NCBI GenBank assembly: GCA_004173185.1
Contig: SEFZ01000001.1
Span: 1 to 64,000, forward strand
Length of the DNA stretch: 64,000 bases
Direction: 5' to 3'
Origin: Sphingomonadales bacterium
GTDB lineage: Bacteria; Pseudomonadota; Alphaproteobacteria; Sphingomonadales; Sphingomonadaceae
Positions 53,258 to 61,935 of the stretch are shown here, one piece after another. Below the pieces are notes generated by a model. That model had not been told where the DNA came from. It worked only from the letters and a program-made list of their open reading frames with translations, and did no database searches. The position numbers and the translations under genes were made by a program. Each line of letters opens with the position of its first letter. Within the stretch, counting starts at the first letter, position 1.

Positions 53258-54115
53258 ATGGAACCGTTCCCGACAGGCGTCGCGATGGCGATCGACCCGC
53301 TGGTGACGCGGGTGCTGGCCCCCAATCCGTCGCCCTTCACCTATACTGGCACCCAGACCTATCTGGTCGGCACCACCGAAGTGGCGGTGATCGATCCCGG
53401 CCCGGACGAAGCCCCGCATCTCGAAGCGCTGATCGCAGCGATCGCCGGCCGCAAGGTCGTGGCGATAATGTGTACCCACACGCACCGGGACCACAGCCCC
53501 GCCGCCGCGCCTTTGAAGGCACACACCGGCGCCCCGATCATCGGCTGCGCGCCGCTGTCGCTGTCCGACGCAGGCCCGCGCGCCGATGCGTCGTTCGACG
53601 GAAATTACGCGCCCGATCGCGTGCTGAGCGATGGCGAGAGCGTCATCGGCGAAGGCTGGACACTCACCGCAGTGGCCACCCCCGGCCACACGTCGAACCA
53701 TCTCTGCTTCGCGCTCCCCGAAAGCGGCGCGCTGTTCACCGGCGATCACGTGATGGGCTGGTCGACCACCGTGGTTTCGCCCCCCGATGGCGACATGGCC
53801 GAATTCATGGCCAGCCTCGACAAGCTCATGCACCGCGAGGACAGCGTCTATTTCCCCGCGCATGGCGAGCCGATCACCAAGCCGCACCGCTTCGTCCGTG
53901 GGCTGATCGGCCATCGCAAGCAGCGCGAGGGGCAGATTCTGCGGCTGCTCAAGGCCGAGCCGCGCGCGGTTCCCGCCTTGGTCGAGCGCATGTATGTCGG
54001 CCTCGATCCGCGGCTCTTCGGCGCTGCGGGACGCTCGGTGCTCGCGCATCTGATCGATTTGCGCACGCGGGGCGTTGTCGCCGAGAATGGCGACGAATGG
54101 AGGGTTGCGGCTTGA
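53258..54115 (+). CDS. MBL-fold metallo-hydrolase (LACTB2-like)
   Basis: A 285-residue hydrolase with the metal motif T-H-T-H-R-D-H-S (His74, His76, Asp78, His79), GHTSNHLCF and a downstream FPAHGEP. A C-terminal winged-helix-like region follows. The order fits LACTB2-like endonucleases/lactamase-fold hydrolases. An internal ATG at 53285 (MAIDPLVTRV) is an equally good start. The next gene overlaps its stop (TTGA). Confidence 0.9.
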   Translation: MEPFPTGVAMAIDPLVTRVLAPNPSPFTYTGTQTYLVGTTEVAVIDPGPDEAPHLEALIAAIAGRKVVAIMCTHTHRDHSPAAAPLKAHTGAPIIGCAPLSLSDAGPRADASFDGNYAPDRVLSDGESVIGEGWTLTAVATPGHTSNHLCFALPESGALFTGDHVMGWSTTVVSPPDGDMAEFMASLDKLMHREDSVYFPAHGEPITKPHRFVRGLIGHRKQREGQILRLLKAEPRAVPALVERMYVGLDPRLFGAAGRSVLAHLIDLRTRGVVAENGDEWRVAA

Positions 54116-54798
54116 ACAAGGGATGCACGGCGGTCGTCGGCGCGCTGCTCGCGCTCATCCTCGTGATCGGCGGGGGCTTCTGGTTCCTTGGCGACACGAT
54201 CAAGAAGCAGTTCATGGCGCCCAGCCCGGTCACGGTCGCGCAAGCAAGCCTTGAGGGGCTGCGCGAGCAGAACCGCCTGTCCACCTTCGCCGCGCGCTAT
54301 GTCGCGGTGGTCACGTCGTCGCAAAGCCGCCTCGGTCTTTCGGCCAAGAAGACGCTGATCATGCCCGGCAGCGTCCGCTACGAAGTCGATCTGTCGAAGC
54401 TCGAACAGCGCAATCTCAAATGGGACGCCGCCAACAACAAGCTGACCATCACGCTGCCCCCGGTCGAAGTCGTCGGCCCCGAAGTCGATATCAACAATAT
54501 CCGCGAATATGGCGAGGGCGGCATCCTGATGACGCTCACCAATGTCGAGGATCAGCTCGACGACGCCAATCGCAAGGCCGGCCAGGCCGAACTGGTGCGA
54601 CAGGCGCGTGAGGAAACCCCGATGCGCCTTGCCCGTGACGCCACGCGCCGCGCCGTCGAGCGCAGCTTCGCAATGCCGCTCAAAGCGGTGGGCGTGAGCG
54701 CCACCGTCGAAGTGCTGTTCCCCGACGAAACCAGCGGCCCGCGCGAACAATGGGATGTGTCGCGCAGCGTCAGCGATGTGCTCGCAAACCGGAATTGA
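54112..54798 (+). CDS. DUF4230 domain protein
   Basis: A 228-residue protein with one N-terminal transmembrane helix (GALLALILVIGGGFWFLG) and an extracytoplasmic DUF4230 domain (SLEGLREQNRLSTFAARYVAVV, then LIMPGSVRYEVDLSKL, then LTITLPPVEVVGPEVD). The family is of unknown role. It starts with TTG overlapping the MBL gene stop, with GGAGG upstream. Confidence 0.82.
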   Translation: MNKGCTAVVGALLALILVIGGGFWFLGDTIKKQFMAPSPVTVAQASLEGLREQNRLSTFAARYVAVVTSSQSRLGLSAKKTLIMPGSVRYEVDLSKLEQRNLKWDAANNKLTITLPPVEVVGPEVDINNIREYGEGGILMTLTNVEDQLDDANRKAGQAELVRQAREETPMRLARDATRRAVERSFAMPLKAVGVSATVEVLFPDETSGPREQWDVSRSVSDVLANRN

Positions 54799-54848
54799 GC
54801 CTGTCGTAAAGTTGCGTTAGCCTCCGGCGATTGCCTTGGGGGGACGAC

Positions 54849-55622
54849 ATGGCCACGCTTGCTGAACCGCTGCCGGGATATGGCCGCGACGATCGCTTTT
54901 TCCTGACGATGGCGGTTGTAATGGCGCTGACGATGGTCGCGGGCTTCTCGCTCCAGTTCGTCATGGGACGCTCAAGCTTCGGCGCGCCTTTGCTCATCCA
55001 TCTTCATGCTGTCGTCTTTTTCGGCTGGGTAGTTCTGTACTTGCTCCAGAACGTCTTCGTGTATCGCGGCGTGATGGGGCTGCACCGCACACTCGGCTGG
55101 ATCGGTGCGGTGTGGATGGCCGTGATGGTTGTGGTCGGCATCTACACGACGATGACGATGGTTCGGCGCGGTGCCGCGCCCTTCTTCTTCGAGCCGAGCT
55201 TCTTCCTCGTGATGAACGCGCTGATCGTGATCGGCTTTGCGGGGCTCACCTCCGCCGCCATCCTATTGCGAAAGCGTACCGACTGGCACCGGCGGCTGCA
55301 TTATTGCGGCATGGCGATGCTCACCGCGCCTGCATTCGGCCGCTTGCTGCCTGCGCCGTTGATGATCCCCTGGGCCGGCTGGGGCATTTTCGCCGCAACG
55401 ATGATCTGGCCGGTCATTGGCATCATCGCCGATCTGCGCCGCACCGGGCGGGTGCATGATAGCTGGTGGTGGGGCGTGGCCACGATGGTGCTGGTCCAGT
55501 GCGCGATGAGCGCGATCGCATATAGCGATGCCGGCGTCGCGCTCTACGATGCGGTCACTGCGGGCTATCCGGGTGCCGCCGTGCCGCCACTCGATTTCGC
55601 GCCACCGCCACCCATGCCTTGA
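54849..55622 (+). CDS. Seven-helix membrane protein of unknown function
   Basis: A 257-residue protein with about seven transmembrane helices (FLTMAVVMALTMVAGFSLQF; LLIHLHAVVFFGWVVLYLLQN; TLGWIGAVWMAVMVVVGIYTT and four more) and a Pro-rich C-terminus. Conserved His residues in LHAVVFFGW and MGLHRTLG suggest haem or metal binding, similar in feel to DUF2306 proteins. GGGGGGAC precedes the ATG at 54849. It lies just upstream of nadA. Confidence 0.7.
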   Translation: MATLAEPLPGYGRDDRFFLTMAVVMALTMVAGFSLQFVMGRSSFGAPLLIHLHAVVFFGWVVLYLLQNVFVYRGVMGLHRTLGWIGAVWMAVMVVVGIYTTMTMVRRGAAPFFFEPSFFLVMNALIVIGFAGLTSAAILLRKRTDWHRRLHYCGMAMLTAPAFGRLLPAPLMIPWAGWGIFAATMIWPVIGIIADLRRTGRVHDSWWWGVATMVLVQCAMSAIAYSDAGVALYDAVTAGYPGAAVPPLDFAPPPPMP

Positions 55623-55653
55623 TCGCAGGCCCCGCTCGGGCCATGTGAACCCC

Positions 55654-56679
55654 ATGAACGCAAGCATTGGCACCGAAAGCCTCAAGGGGCTCGATCTTCG
55701 CGCGGAAATCGACAAATTGCGCAAGGAGCGCAACGCCGTCATTCTCGCGCATTATTATCAGAAGCCCGAGCTTCAGGACCTGGCGGATTTCGTCGGGGAC
55801 AGCCTCGATCTCTCGCGCAAGGCTGCCGAGACCGATGCGGACGTGATCGCGTTCTGCGGCGTGCGCTTCATGGCCGAGACCGCGAAAATCCTCAGCCCTG
55901 ACAAGATCGTCGTGCTCCCCGATATGAACGCCGGGTGCAGCCTCGAAGACAGCTGCCCGCCCGATCAGTTCGCCGCCTTCCGCGCCCAGCATCCCGATCA
56001 CATCGCGCTGACCTACATTAATTGCTCGACCGAAGTGAAAGCGCTGAGCGACATCATCGTCACCAGCTCCTCGGCCGAAAAGATCCTCAGCCAGATCCCG
56101 GCGGATCAGAAGATCATCTTCGGCCCCGATCGCAATCTGGGCGGCTATCTCACCCGCACTTTGGGCCGCGAAATGCTGCTCTGGCCGGGCGTGTGCATCG
56201 TCCACGAAGCCTTCAGCGAAACCGAATTGCTCAAGCTGCGCGCCAAGCACCCGAGCGCGCCGATCGCCGCGCATCCCGAATGCCCGCCGCACATCCTCGA
56301 TCACGCCGATTATGTCGGCTCGACGCGCGGCATCCTCGATTTCGCCAAGACCTTCCCGGGCGACACGCTGATCGTTGCGACCGAACCGCACATCATCCAC
56401 CAGATGGAAAAGGCGCTGCCGGAGAAGCAGTTCATCGGTGCCCCCGGCGCAGACGGCAACTGCAACTGCAACATCTGCCCGTATATGGCGCTGAACAATA
56501 TGGAGAAGCTCTACCTCGCGCTGCGCGATCTCACGCCGCGCATCGAAATCGAGGAAGGGCTGCGGCTCCAGGCCAAGAAGTCGCTCGATCGCATGCTGGA
56601 AATGGCCAGCGCCACAGTGGGGCAGGGGGATCTCGGCCCGGTGCCGGCAGTGGGCGGCCCGGTGACGAAGGGCGACTAG
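55654..56679 (+). CDS. nadA: Quinolinate synthase
   Basis: A 341-residue [4Fe-4S] enzyme that forms quinolinate from iminoaspartate and dihydroxyacetone phosphate for NAD synthesis. It shows LRKERNAVILAHYYQKPELQDLADFVGDSLDLSRKA, FCGVRFMAETAKIL and the cluster-binding region GNCNCNICPYMALN with further Cys residues (ECPPH). The ATG at 55654 (MNASIGTES) was used. nadC lies about 1 kb downstream; nadB is not in the window. Confidence 0.95.
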   Translation: MNASIGTESLKGLDLRAEIDKLRKERNAVILAHYYQKPELQDLADFVGDSLDLSRKAAETDADVIAFCGVRFMAETAKILSPDKIVVLPDMNAGCSLEDSCPPDQFAAFRAQHPDHIALTYINCSTEVKALSDIIVTSSSAEKILSQIPADQKIIFGPDRNLGGYLTRTLGREMLLWPGVCIVHEAFSETELLKLRAKHPSAPIAAHPECPPHILDHADYVGSTRGILDFAKTFPGDTLIVATEPHIIHQMEKALPEKQFIGAPGADGNCNCNICPYMALNNMEKLYLALRDLTPRIEIEEGLRLQAKKSLDRMLEMASATVGQGDLGPVPAVGGPVTKGD

Positions 56680-57545
56680 CCCGCCAGGAACGCCCTTAGC
56701 TCGCTGCGGAATGCTTTGGGCTGGTCATACATAATGAAATGCCCCGCATCGGGGATATGCTTGAGCACCGCTTGCGGGGCGCCTGCGTACGACGCCTTGT
56801 AATAGTCCGCCATCTGCGTCGTCGTGATGGGCGCACCTTGCGCCACTACCCAAAGCACGGTCAGCGGCACCTTGATCTTCGCAATCTCGGGGCGAAGATC
56901 GGTGACCATCAGATCGTACATCCCCTGGCCCGACACCACCGGATCGCTGGCAAGCGACTGGGCGATCGCCGAGGGACGCATCGACTCGGTCCTGATCATC
57001 GAGGCGATCGTTGTCTCGATCTGGGTCTTGCGGGCCGCCCCGGTGCTCGTGGCGATTCCGGTGCGAACCTGCGATGCAATGGGAACAACGCTTTCGGGGG
57101 TGGTGCCTCCGAACATCGCGCCGAGAAAAGGCAGCATATCGACCACCATCACCTTCGAGGCCAGGCCCGGATTGCGCCCGGCGACCAGCAACGCGAGCGA
57201 TCCGCCCATCGAATGGCCGACAATCGCAGGGGCCTTGAGCCCGGCCTCCCTGATGTAGCGCGCGATTTCCCCGGCAACCGGGATGAGCACTGGGCCGGAA
57301 GCGTTGGCGCCCACGGGTGCTCCATCAAAGCCAGCGATCTTGACGAGGTGATAGCGATAGCCCGGCACCGCGTCGACGGTCGCCTTCCAGACGTCGGGCG
57401 AGGAACTCAGGCCCGGGATCAGCACGACATCCGCGCCGCTGCCGACAACCGTCACCGAGATGCGATCGCTGGCGAAGCCTTTGGCGGTCGCGGGCTGGGC
57501 GAGCAGGATCAGGGGGAGCAGCAAGGCCATCAAGCGCGCGATCAT
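56676..57545 (-). CDS. Exported alpha/beta hydrolase
   Basis: A 289-residue protein with a signal peptide (MIARLMALLLPLILLAQPATA) and an alpha/beta hydrolase domain: DVVLIPGLSSSPDVW (oxyanion side), nucleophile elbow GHSMGG, and the catalytic His in DAGHFIMYDQP. The substrate is unknown. The ATG at 57545 has AAGGGG before it; an upstream TTG extends the frame. It converges with nadA, the stops overlapping by 4 bp. Confidence 0.87.
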   Translation of the reverse strand: MIARLMALLLPLILLAQPATAKGFASDRISVTVVGSGADVVLIPGLSSSPDVWKATVDAVPGYRYHLVKIAGFDGAPVGANASGPVLIPVAGEIARYIREAGLKAPAIVGHSMGGSLALLVAGRNPGLASKVMVVDMLPFLGAMFGGTTPESVVPIASQVRTGIATSTGAARKTQIETTIASMIRTESMRPSAIAQSLASDPVVSGQGMYDLMVTDLRPEIAKIKVPLTVLWVVAQGAPITTTQMADYYKASYAGAPQAVLKHIPDAGHFIMYDQPKAFRSELRAFLAG

Positions 57546-57690
57546 CAAAGCCCCTTTCAAAACGGACGTTCTGCCGGAATAGCCGCTTTTGGAGACACGC
57601 CGTCAAGAGCCGCAAACCGTTTCACCGGTTCCGCTACAAGCTTGCGCAACATGGTTCCTTTGCGCTGTCCGCCCGGCTACTGGCGTGAAC

Positions 57691-58536
57691 ATGACTTTTG
57701 CGCTTCCCGGCTTCGACATCCACGCCTTCGTCCGCTCCACCCTCGCGGAAGACCTCGGCGACATCGGTGACATCACCTCCGCTGCGGTCATCCCCGCCGA
57801 TGCGGTATTCGATGGCGTGATGGACAGTCGCGACGCCATCGTCGCGGCGGGCCTCCCGATTGCCGAGGCATTTTTCCGCGCGCTCGATCCCGATGTCATG
57901 ATCGAACGATTGGTGCAGGATGGCGAGGCGGTGCCCGGCGGCACCGATCTGTTGCGCATTCGCGGCAAGGCGCGGGCATTGCTCACCGCCGAGCGTTCGG
58001 CGCTCAACACGGTCCAGCATCTCTCGGGGATAGCGACGATGACGCGCGGCTATGTCGATGCGATTGCGGGCACCGGCGCGACTCTGCTCGATACGCGCAA
58101 GACCATCCCCGGCCTGCGCGTGCTCGAAAAATACGCGACTCGCATGGGCGGCGCGACCAACCATCGCATGGGCCTGTGGGACGCAGCGATGATCAAGGAC
58201 AATCACGTCGCGGTCGCCGGATCGGTGGGCGAGGCGGTGCGCCGCGCAGTGGTGGCCGGGATCGCCAGCATCATCGTTGAGGTTGACCGCATCGATCAGA
58301 TCGCGCCCGCGCTCGATGCCGGTGCCACGCATCTGCTGCTCGATAATATGGGTCCGGAAATGCTGCGCGAAGCGGTGACGCTGGTGAACGGGCGCGTGCC
58401 GACCGAGGCTTCGGGCGGCGTCCGCCTCGATACGATCCGCGCCATTGCCGAAAGCGGTGTAAGCTATGTCAGCGTCGGACGGCTCACCCAGTCGGCTCCG
58501 GCCGCAGACATCGGGCTGGATTTCACCGCCGCATGA
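57691..58536 (+). CDS. nadC: Nicotinate-nucleotide pyrophosphorylase
   Basis: A 281-residue quinolinate phosphoribosyltransferase, the step after NadA in NAD synthesis. Visible are LAEDLGDIGDITSAAV, LLTAERSALNTVQHLSGIATMTRGYVDAI, the LLDTRKTIPGLRVLEKYA loop, HRMGLWDAAMIKDNH and LLLDNMGP. The ATG at 57691 (MTFALPGFD) was chosen over upstream frame. An RNase T2 gene overlaps its stop (ATGA). Confidence 0.95.
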   Translation: MTFALPGFDIHAFVRSTLAEDLGDIGDITSAAVIPADAVFDGVMDSRDAIVAAGLPIAEAFFRALDPDVMIERLVQDGEAVPGGTDLLRIRGKARALLTAERSALNTVQHLSGIATMTRGYVDAIAGTGATLLDTRKTIPGLRVLEKYATRMGGATNHRMGLWDAAMIKDNHVAVAGSVGEAVRRAVVAGIASIIVEVDRIDQIAPALDAGATHLLLDNMGPEMLREAVTLVNGRVPTEASGGVRLDTIRAIAESGVSYVSVGRLTQSAPAADIGLDFTAA

Positions 58537-59267
58537 TCGGTCTGCACAGGAAGCGTCTCGTCACAGCGCTCGCCGCCGCAGCAGCGTTGTTTCCAGGCCT
58601 TGCCGCCGCGCAGGCAAATTTGTGCGTTCCGCCCAAGCAGATCCAGCGGCCCCAGCCCGATCTCCCCACGATCGATCAGCCCAGCCGGGTGCTGCCGATC
58701 GGCAGCTACACGCTGGCGCTCACCTGGTCGCCGGGCTTTTGCCGCGCCAATGGCAACCAGCCTGCCAACAGGTTTCAGTGCGGCGGAAGCAACCGCTTCG
58801 GGTTCACTTTGCATGGGCTGTGGCCCGATGGCGTCGGCAAGAGCTGGCCGCAATATTGCACCAAAACCGGTCTGGTCCCCGATGCCGTGATCCGCGCGAC
58901 GATGTGCAGCACGCCCTCGGCGCAGTTGATCCAGCATGAATGGGCAAAACACGGAACGTGCATGCCCGGCACTCCCGCCGACTATTTCGACAAAGCGCGC
59001 GGGCTATATGGCGCACTGCGTTATCCCGACATGGCGGCATTGTCGCGGCGGACGCTGACGGTCGGCCAGTTCAAGGCGCAGTTTGCCGCCGCCAATCCGG
59101 CGGTTCCCGCAAGCGCGATGCGCGTGACGCTGACCCGCCAGAACTGGCTGGATGAAGTGTGGCTGTGCCTCGATACGCGGCTTCGCTACGCACGGTGCCG
59201 GCCAAACACCGGCGGCGCACCCGATGCCGCGCTGGTCAAGATCTGGCGCGGGGGCAAGGCGCGCTAA
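58533..59267 (+). CDS. Exported ribonuclease T2 family protein
   Basis: A 244-residue protein with a signal peptide (VTALAAAAALFPGLAAAQA) and the two T2 active-site motifs: CAS I with His94 in FTLHGLWPD and CAS II with His135, Glu136 and His140 in QHEWAKHGTC. Several Cys residues form the expected disulphides. It would degrade RNA in the periplasm. The ATG lies in the nadC stop; the link to NAD synthesis is one of transcript, not of clear function. Confidence 0.92.
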   Translation: MIGLHRKRLVTALAAAAALFPGLAAAQANLCVPPKQIQRPQPDLPTIDQPSRVLPIGSYTLALTWSPGFCRANGNQPANRFQCGGSNRFGFTLHGLWPDGVGKSWPQYCTKTGLVPDAVIRATMCSTPSAQLIQHEWAKHGTCMPGTPADYFDKARGLYGALRYPDMAALSRRTLTVGQFKAQFAAANPAVPASAMRVTLTRQNWLDEVWLCLDTRLRYARCRPNTGGAPDAALVKIWRGGKAR

Positions 59268-59303
59268 GGCTTGCAATGTAGGATTTGGCCTGCTTGGCTG
59301 AGC

Positions 59304-59331
59304 CGGTCGGCAGTGCTGCCGGCCGCTCTTT
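59304..59331 (+). terminator. Hairpin after the RNase T2 gene
   Basis: A 9-bp stem (59304-59312 with 59317-59325, one T-G pair) with the loop GTGC is followed by CTCTTT. It probably ends the nadC-RNase T2 transcript. The roughly 100 bp further downstream, before the convergent DUF4112 gene, contain no supported gene. Confidence 0.5.
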
Positions 59332-59432
59332 GACAATTTCGGACTTGGCCTAAATTCGCCTGAACTTCCGCGCCCGGTAGCAGCCGAAAGACCCCCATGG
59401 TCAGTGCGAACATTAGGGAACATTCGCGCCGA

Positions 59433-59918
59433 TCAGGGCTGATCGATCGTCGCCGTCGATGGGTGATGCTTGTCGAGATGCTTGCGGATGATCCGCAGAT
59501 TGCGCGAGTTTGAGCGGAAGAAGAGATCGGGGATCACGCCGACTACGGGCACCAGCCCGAGCAGCCAATCGAACCCGACATTGCCCATCATCCGGGCGAT
59601 CGCGCTCTTGGGCATGTTCAGGTTGCGGGCTTCCATCACCATATAGAGCCCCATTGCCGCTGCGATGAAGCCGCCGCCGACCGGGATCAGGTCGAGGATC
59701 ACGTCGAGGCCGAATTTCTGATTTGTGCCGGGGATAGTGAAGCCGCGCTCGAGCAGCTTTTCCATGCCTTCGATCCGGCGGCGCACGGCTCCGGCATCGC
59801 GGCCCAGCGGGAGGTCGCGACCCAGTCCGGTAGCCATTCGCGTCGCTTTTGCCACAGGTCTCACCTCTCGTTGCGCAGGTGGTTCAACGGGTGCCACGCG
59901 CGACTGTTCCCCTGCCAT
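59433..59918 (-). CDS. DUF4112 domain protein
   Basis: A 161-residue protein with the DUF4112 domain: RRRIEGMEKLLERGFTIPGTNQKFGLDVILDLIPVGGGFIAAAMGLYMV, then NVGFDWLLGLVPVVGVIPDLFFRSNSRNLRIIRKHL. The glycine-rich hydrophobic segments are probably membrane-associated. The chosen start overlaps the end of the upstream peptide-binding gene by 58 bp; Met at 59837 (MATGLGRD) avoids that overlap and is a good alternative. The function is unknown. Confidence 0.82.
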   Translation of the reverse strand: MAGEQSRVAPVEPPAQREVRPVAKATRMATGLGRDLPLGRDAGAVRRRIEGMEKLLERGFTIPGTNQKFGLDVILDLIPVGGGFIAAAMGLYMVMEARNLNMPKSAIARMMGNVGFDWLLGLVPVVGVIPDLFFRSNSRNLRIIRKHLDKHHPSTATIDQP

Positions 59919-61306
59919 GCGCGAAGCCTGAGCGCCACGATAGACCAGCGCAGCGGCTGGGCAATCGGAATATAGGAAACGTCAGCGGTTAGTGCGGCAT
60001 CGGCCTCCGCGATACGCTGCGCACGGGTGGGCAGATCGAGCGCGTTGCGGCCCGCCTCGACCAGCGCGCGCGCTTCCTCACCACAGGGAGCGCAGGCCGT
60101 AGCGGCGAACCAGCGTCCGCTGTCATAGGGAGCAGGCGCGTCGATCAGCCGCAATTCGGCTTCGTCGTCCGGGCCGACCCGAAGCGCATCCGCGCCGATC
60201 GATCGCATCGCTTCGGCGAGATAGGCCCATACGATCGTTGCGCCCGGCCCGGCGGGCAGGGCGATGCGAAGCACCGGCGCCGCACCGCCATTCGCTTGCC
60301 GCCAGGCCGCCGTGGTGGCTTGCGCGGCGGTGCGCCGGGCTTCGAGCGTGAGCAGCGCCCAGACGGGTTGGGCGGGCACAGCGGCGGAATCGAGCTGCGT
60401 GGGCATCACGGTTTCGATCGGGACCCAATCGGCGTCGAGCGCCTTGGTCAGCTTCGCCCGGTCGATCGCCATCGCCACGGCCATGCGGTTGCGCGCATCG
60501 GCAAGGAAGCCCTCGCGCCGCACCACCGATAGCCCGAACAGGCCAAGCGTCGCATCCTTGCGGATGTTCGCCGGCGCGATGCCTGCTGCGGCCACGATCG
60601 GCCAGTCGGCGAAGCTGCCGCCCAGGATCAGATCGGACTGGCCATCCTTGAAGCGTGACAGCGCGACTGCCGCTCGCTCGCCGCGCAGCAGGATGAATTG
60701 TTCCGGCGCTGGCCCCGCGTCCTCGGGTGCTTCCGGATCGGGGGTCGGGCGCAGCAGCAACCCGCGCCCGTCGGATCGTGCGATGCGAAACGGGCCGCTG
60801 CCTTCGCTGGTGCGCATCACCGCCAGCTCGGGCTGGGCAAAGAGCTGGAGCAGATCGGGGCGGGGGCGCTTGAGCCGCACCTCGATCACCTGCGGCGTCA
60901 TCTCCACGATCTCGTCGATCACCGCGAGGAACGGCGCCAGCGTGTTGCGGCTCCCCGGGGCAGTGGCCCGGCGCAGCGCGCGCACCACTTGCGTGGCGGT
61001 AACCGGCTGGCCATCGGGCCATACCGCTTCGCGCAGCCGGAAGATGAAGCTGCGCCCATCGTCGATCACGATCCAGCGCTCGGCCAGCCCGGGCTCGATC
61101 TGTCCGGCAGCATCGAAGCGCACCAGTCCCTGTGCGGTGGCGCCGAGCAGCACGCGGGCGGGCGTGTCCAGCGGTCCGGCGCTCGGATCGGCGGTCTTTG
61201 CCGGGCCGCCGATCGCGCTCACCGTTACCGGCGCGTCATCCTTGCGCTGCCCCGCACCACCGCAAGCAGCGAGCGCGAGAGCAAGGAGGAGAGGCAGGCG
61301 GTTCAT
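59861..61306 (-). CDS. ABC transporter substrate-binding lipoprotein (family 5)
   Basis: A 481-residue lipoprotein (lipobox LAAC) with the SBP_bac_5 fold of dipeptide/oligopeptide-binding proteins. It shows the typical ARVLLGATAQGLVRFDAAGQIEPGLAERW entry, then WPDGQPVTATQVVRALRRAT and a second lobe ending YIPIAQPLRWSIV. No permease or ATPase genes are adjacent, so the partner transporter must be elsewhere, or the protein has another role. Confidence 0.85.
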   Translation of the reverse strand: MNRLPLLLALALAACGGAGQRKDDAPVTVSAIGGPAKTADPSAGPLDTPARVLLGATAQGLVRFDAAGQIEPGLAERWIVIDDGRSFIFRLREAVWPDGQPVTATQVVRALRRATAPGSRNTLAPFLAVIDEIVEMTPQVIEVRLKRPRPDLLQLFAQPELAVMRTSEGSGPFRIARSDGRGLLLRPTPDPEAPEDAGPAPEQFILLRGERAAVALSRFKDGQSDLILGGSFADWPIVAAAGIAPANIRKDATLGLFGLSVVRREGFLADARNRMAVAMAIDRAKLTKALDADWVPIETVMPTQLDSAAVPAQPVWALLTLEARRTAAQATTAAWRQANGGAAPVLRIALPAGPGATIVWAYLAEAMRSIGADALRVGPDDEAELRLIDAPAPYDSGRWFAATACAPCGEEARALVEAGRNALDLPTRAQRIAEADAALTADVSYIPIAQPLRWSIVALRLRAWQGNSRAWHPLNHLRNER

Positions 61307-61367
61307 TGTGGCTCCGGGGCTTGGGGCGCGGTGTATGGCCGCAGCGCCCGGCTGCCAACCCCCGGGG

Positions 61368-61868
61368 TTATTTGCGCAGCTCTACGATCCGCCCGCGCTC
61401 GGCTTCGGGCACCAGTCCCTCCAGCACCGCCCAGAAGCCGCCGACTGCGCCCTGGCCCGCGCTCGAATAGGCGCCGGACATTTTCTCGCGGAGAGCTTCG
61501 AACAATTGGACTTCGAGCGCCATGCCCGCAGCCGTCAGCCGCAAGAGCCGCTGCCGCCGGTCGCGCTCGCCTGCGCGCGTCTCGACCAGCCCGCGCTCGG
61601 CCAGCTCGCCCAGCACACGCCCGAGCGATTGCTTGGTGATCGCCAGCAGCGCCAGCAATTCGCTCACCGTCAGCTCGGGCTTGCGCGCGATGAAATACAG
61701 CGCCCGGTGATGCGCGCGGCCCAGCCCTTGCTCGGCTAGCCTGGCATCGATCGAGCGCGTCAAATGCCCATAGCCAAAATATAGCAATTCCACGCCGCGG
61801 CGAATTTCGGGCTCGCGCAGGAATAGCGGCGAAGCGGCGTTCGGCGAGGGAGGAATTGGGACAGCCAT
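61368..61868 (-). CDS. MarR family transcriptional regulator
   Basis: A 166-residue winged-helix regulator. It has the DNA-binding region LTVSELLALLAITKQSLGRVLGELAERGLVETR, then the wing ERDRRQRLLRLTAAG and a dimerisation helix at the end. The N-terminal Y-F-G-Y-G-H-L-T-R-S-I-D resembles regulators coupled to branched-chain amino-acid metabolism. The start MAVPIP at 61868 was used. It is divergent from ilvE with 67 bp between the starts. Confidence 0.9.
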   Translation of the reverse strand: MAVPIPPSPNAASPLFLREPEIRRGVELLYFGYGHLTRSIDARLAEQGLGRAHHRALYFIARKPELTVSELLALLAITKQSLGRVLGELAERGLVETRAGERDRRQRLLRLTAAGMALEVQLFEALREKMSGAYSSAGQGAVGGFWAVLEGLVPEAERGRIVELRK

Positions 61869-61935
61869 GTTGACCATCTTTGCCACCGGGCCTAACCGTT
61901 CGCAACCCAAGACACCCACCATATGGAAGACCGAA

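Noticed and set aside
59330..59432. Small RNA driven by TTGACA at 59330
   Set aside because: The -10 match is poor at the right spacing, and no terminator or known RNA motif (for example SRP RNA or 6S RNA) follows.
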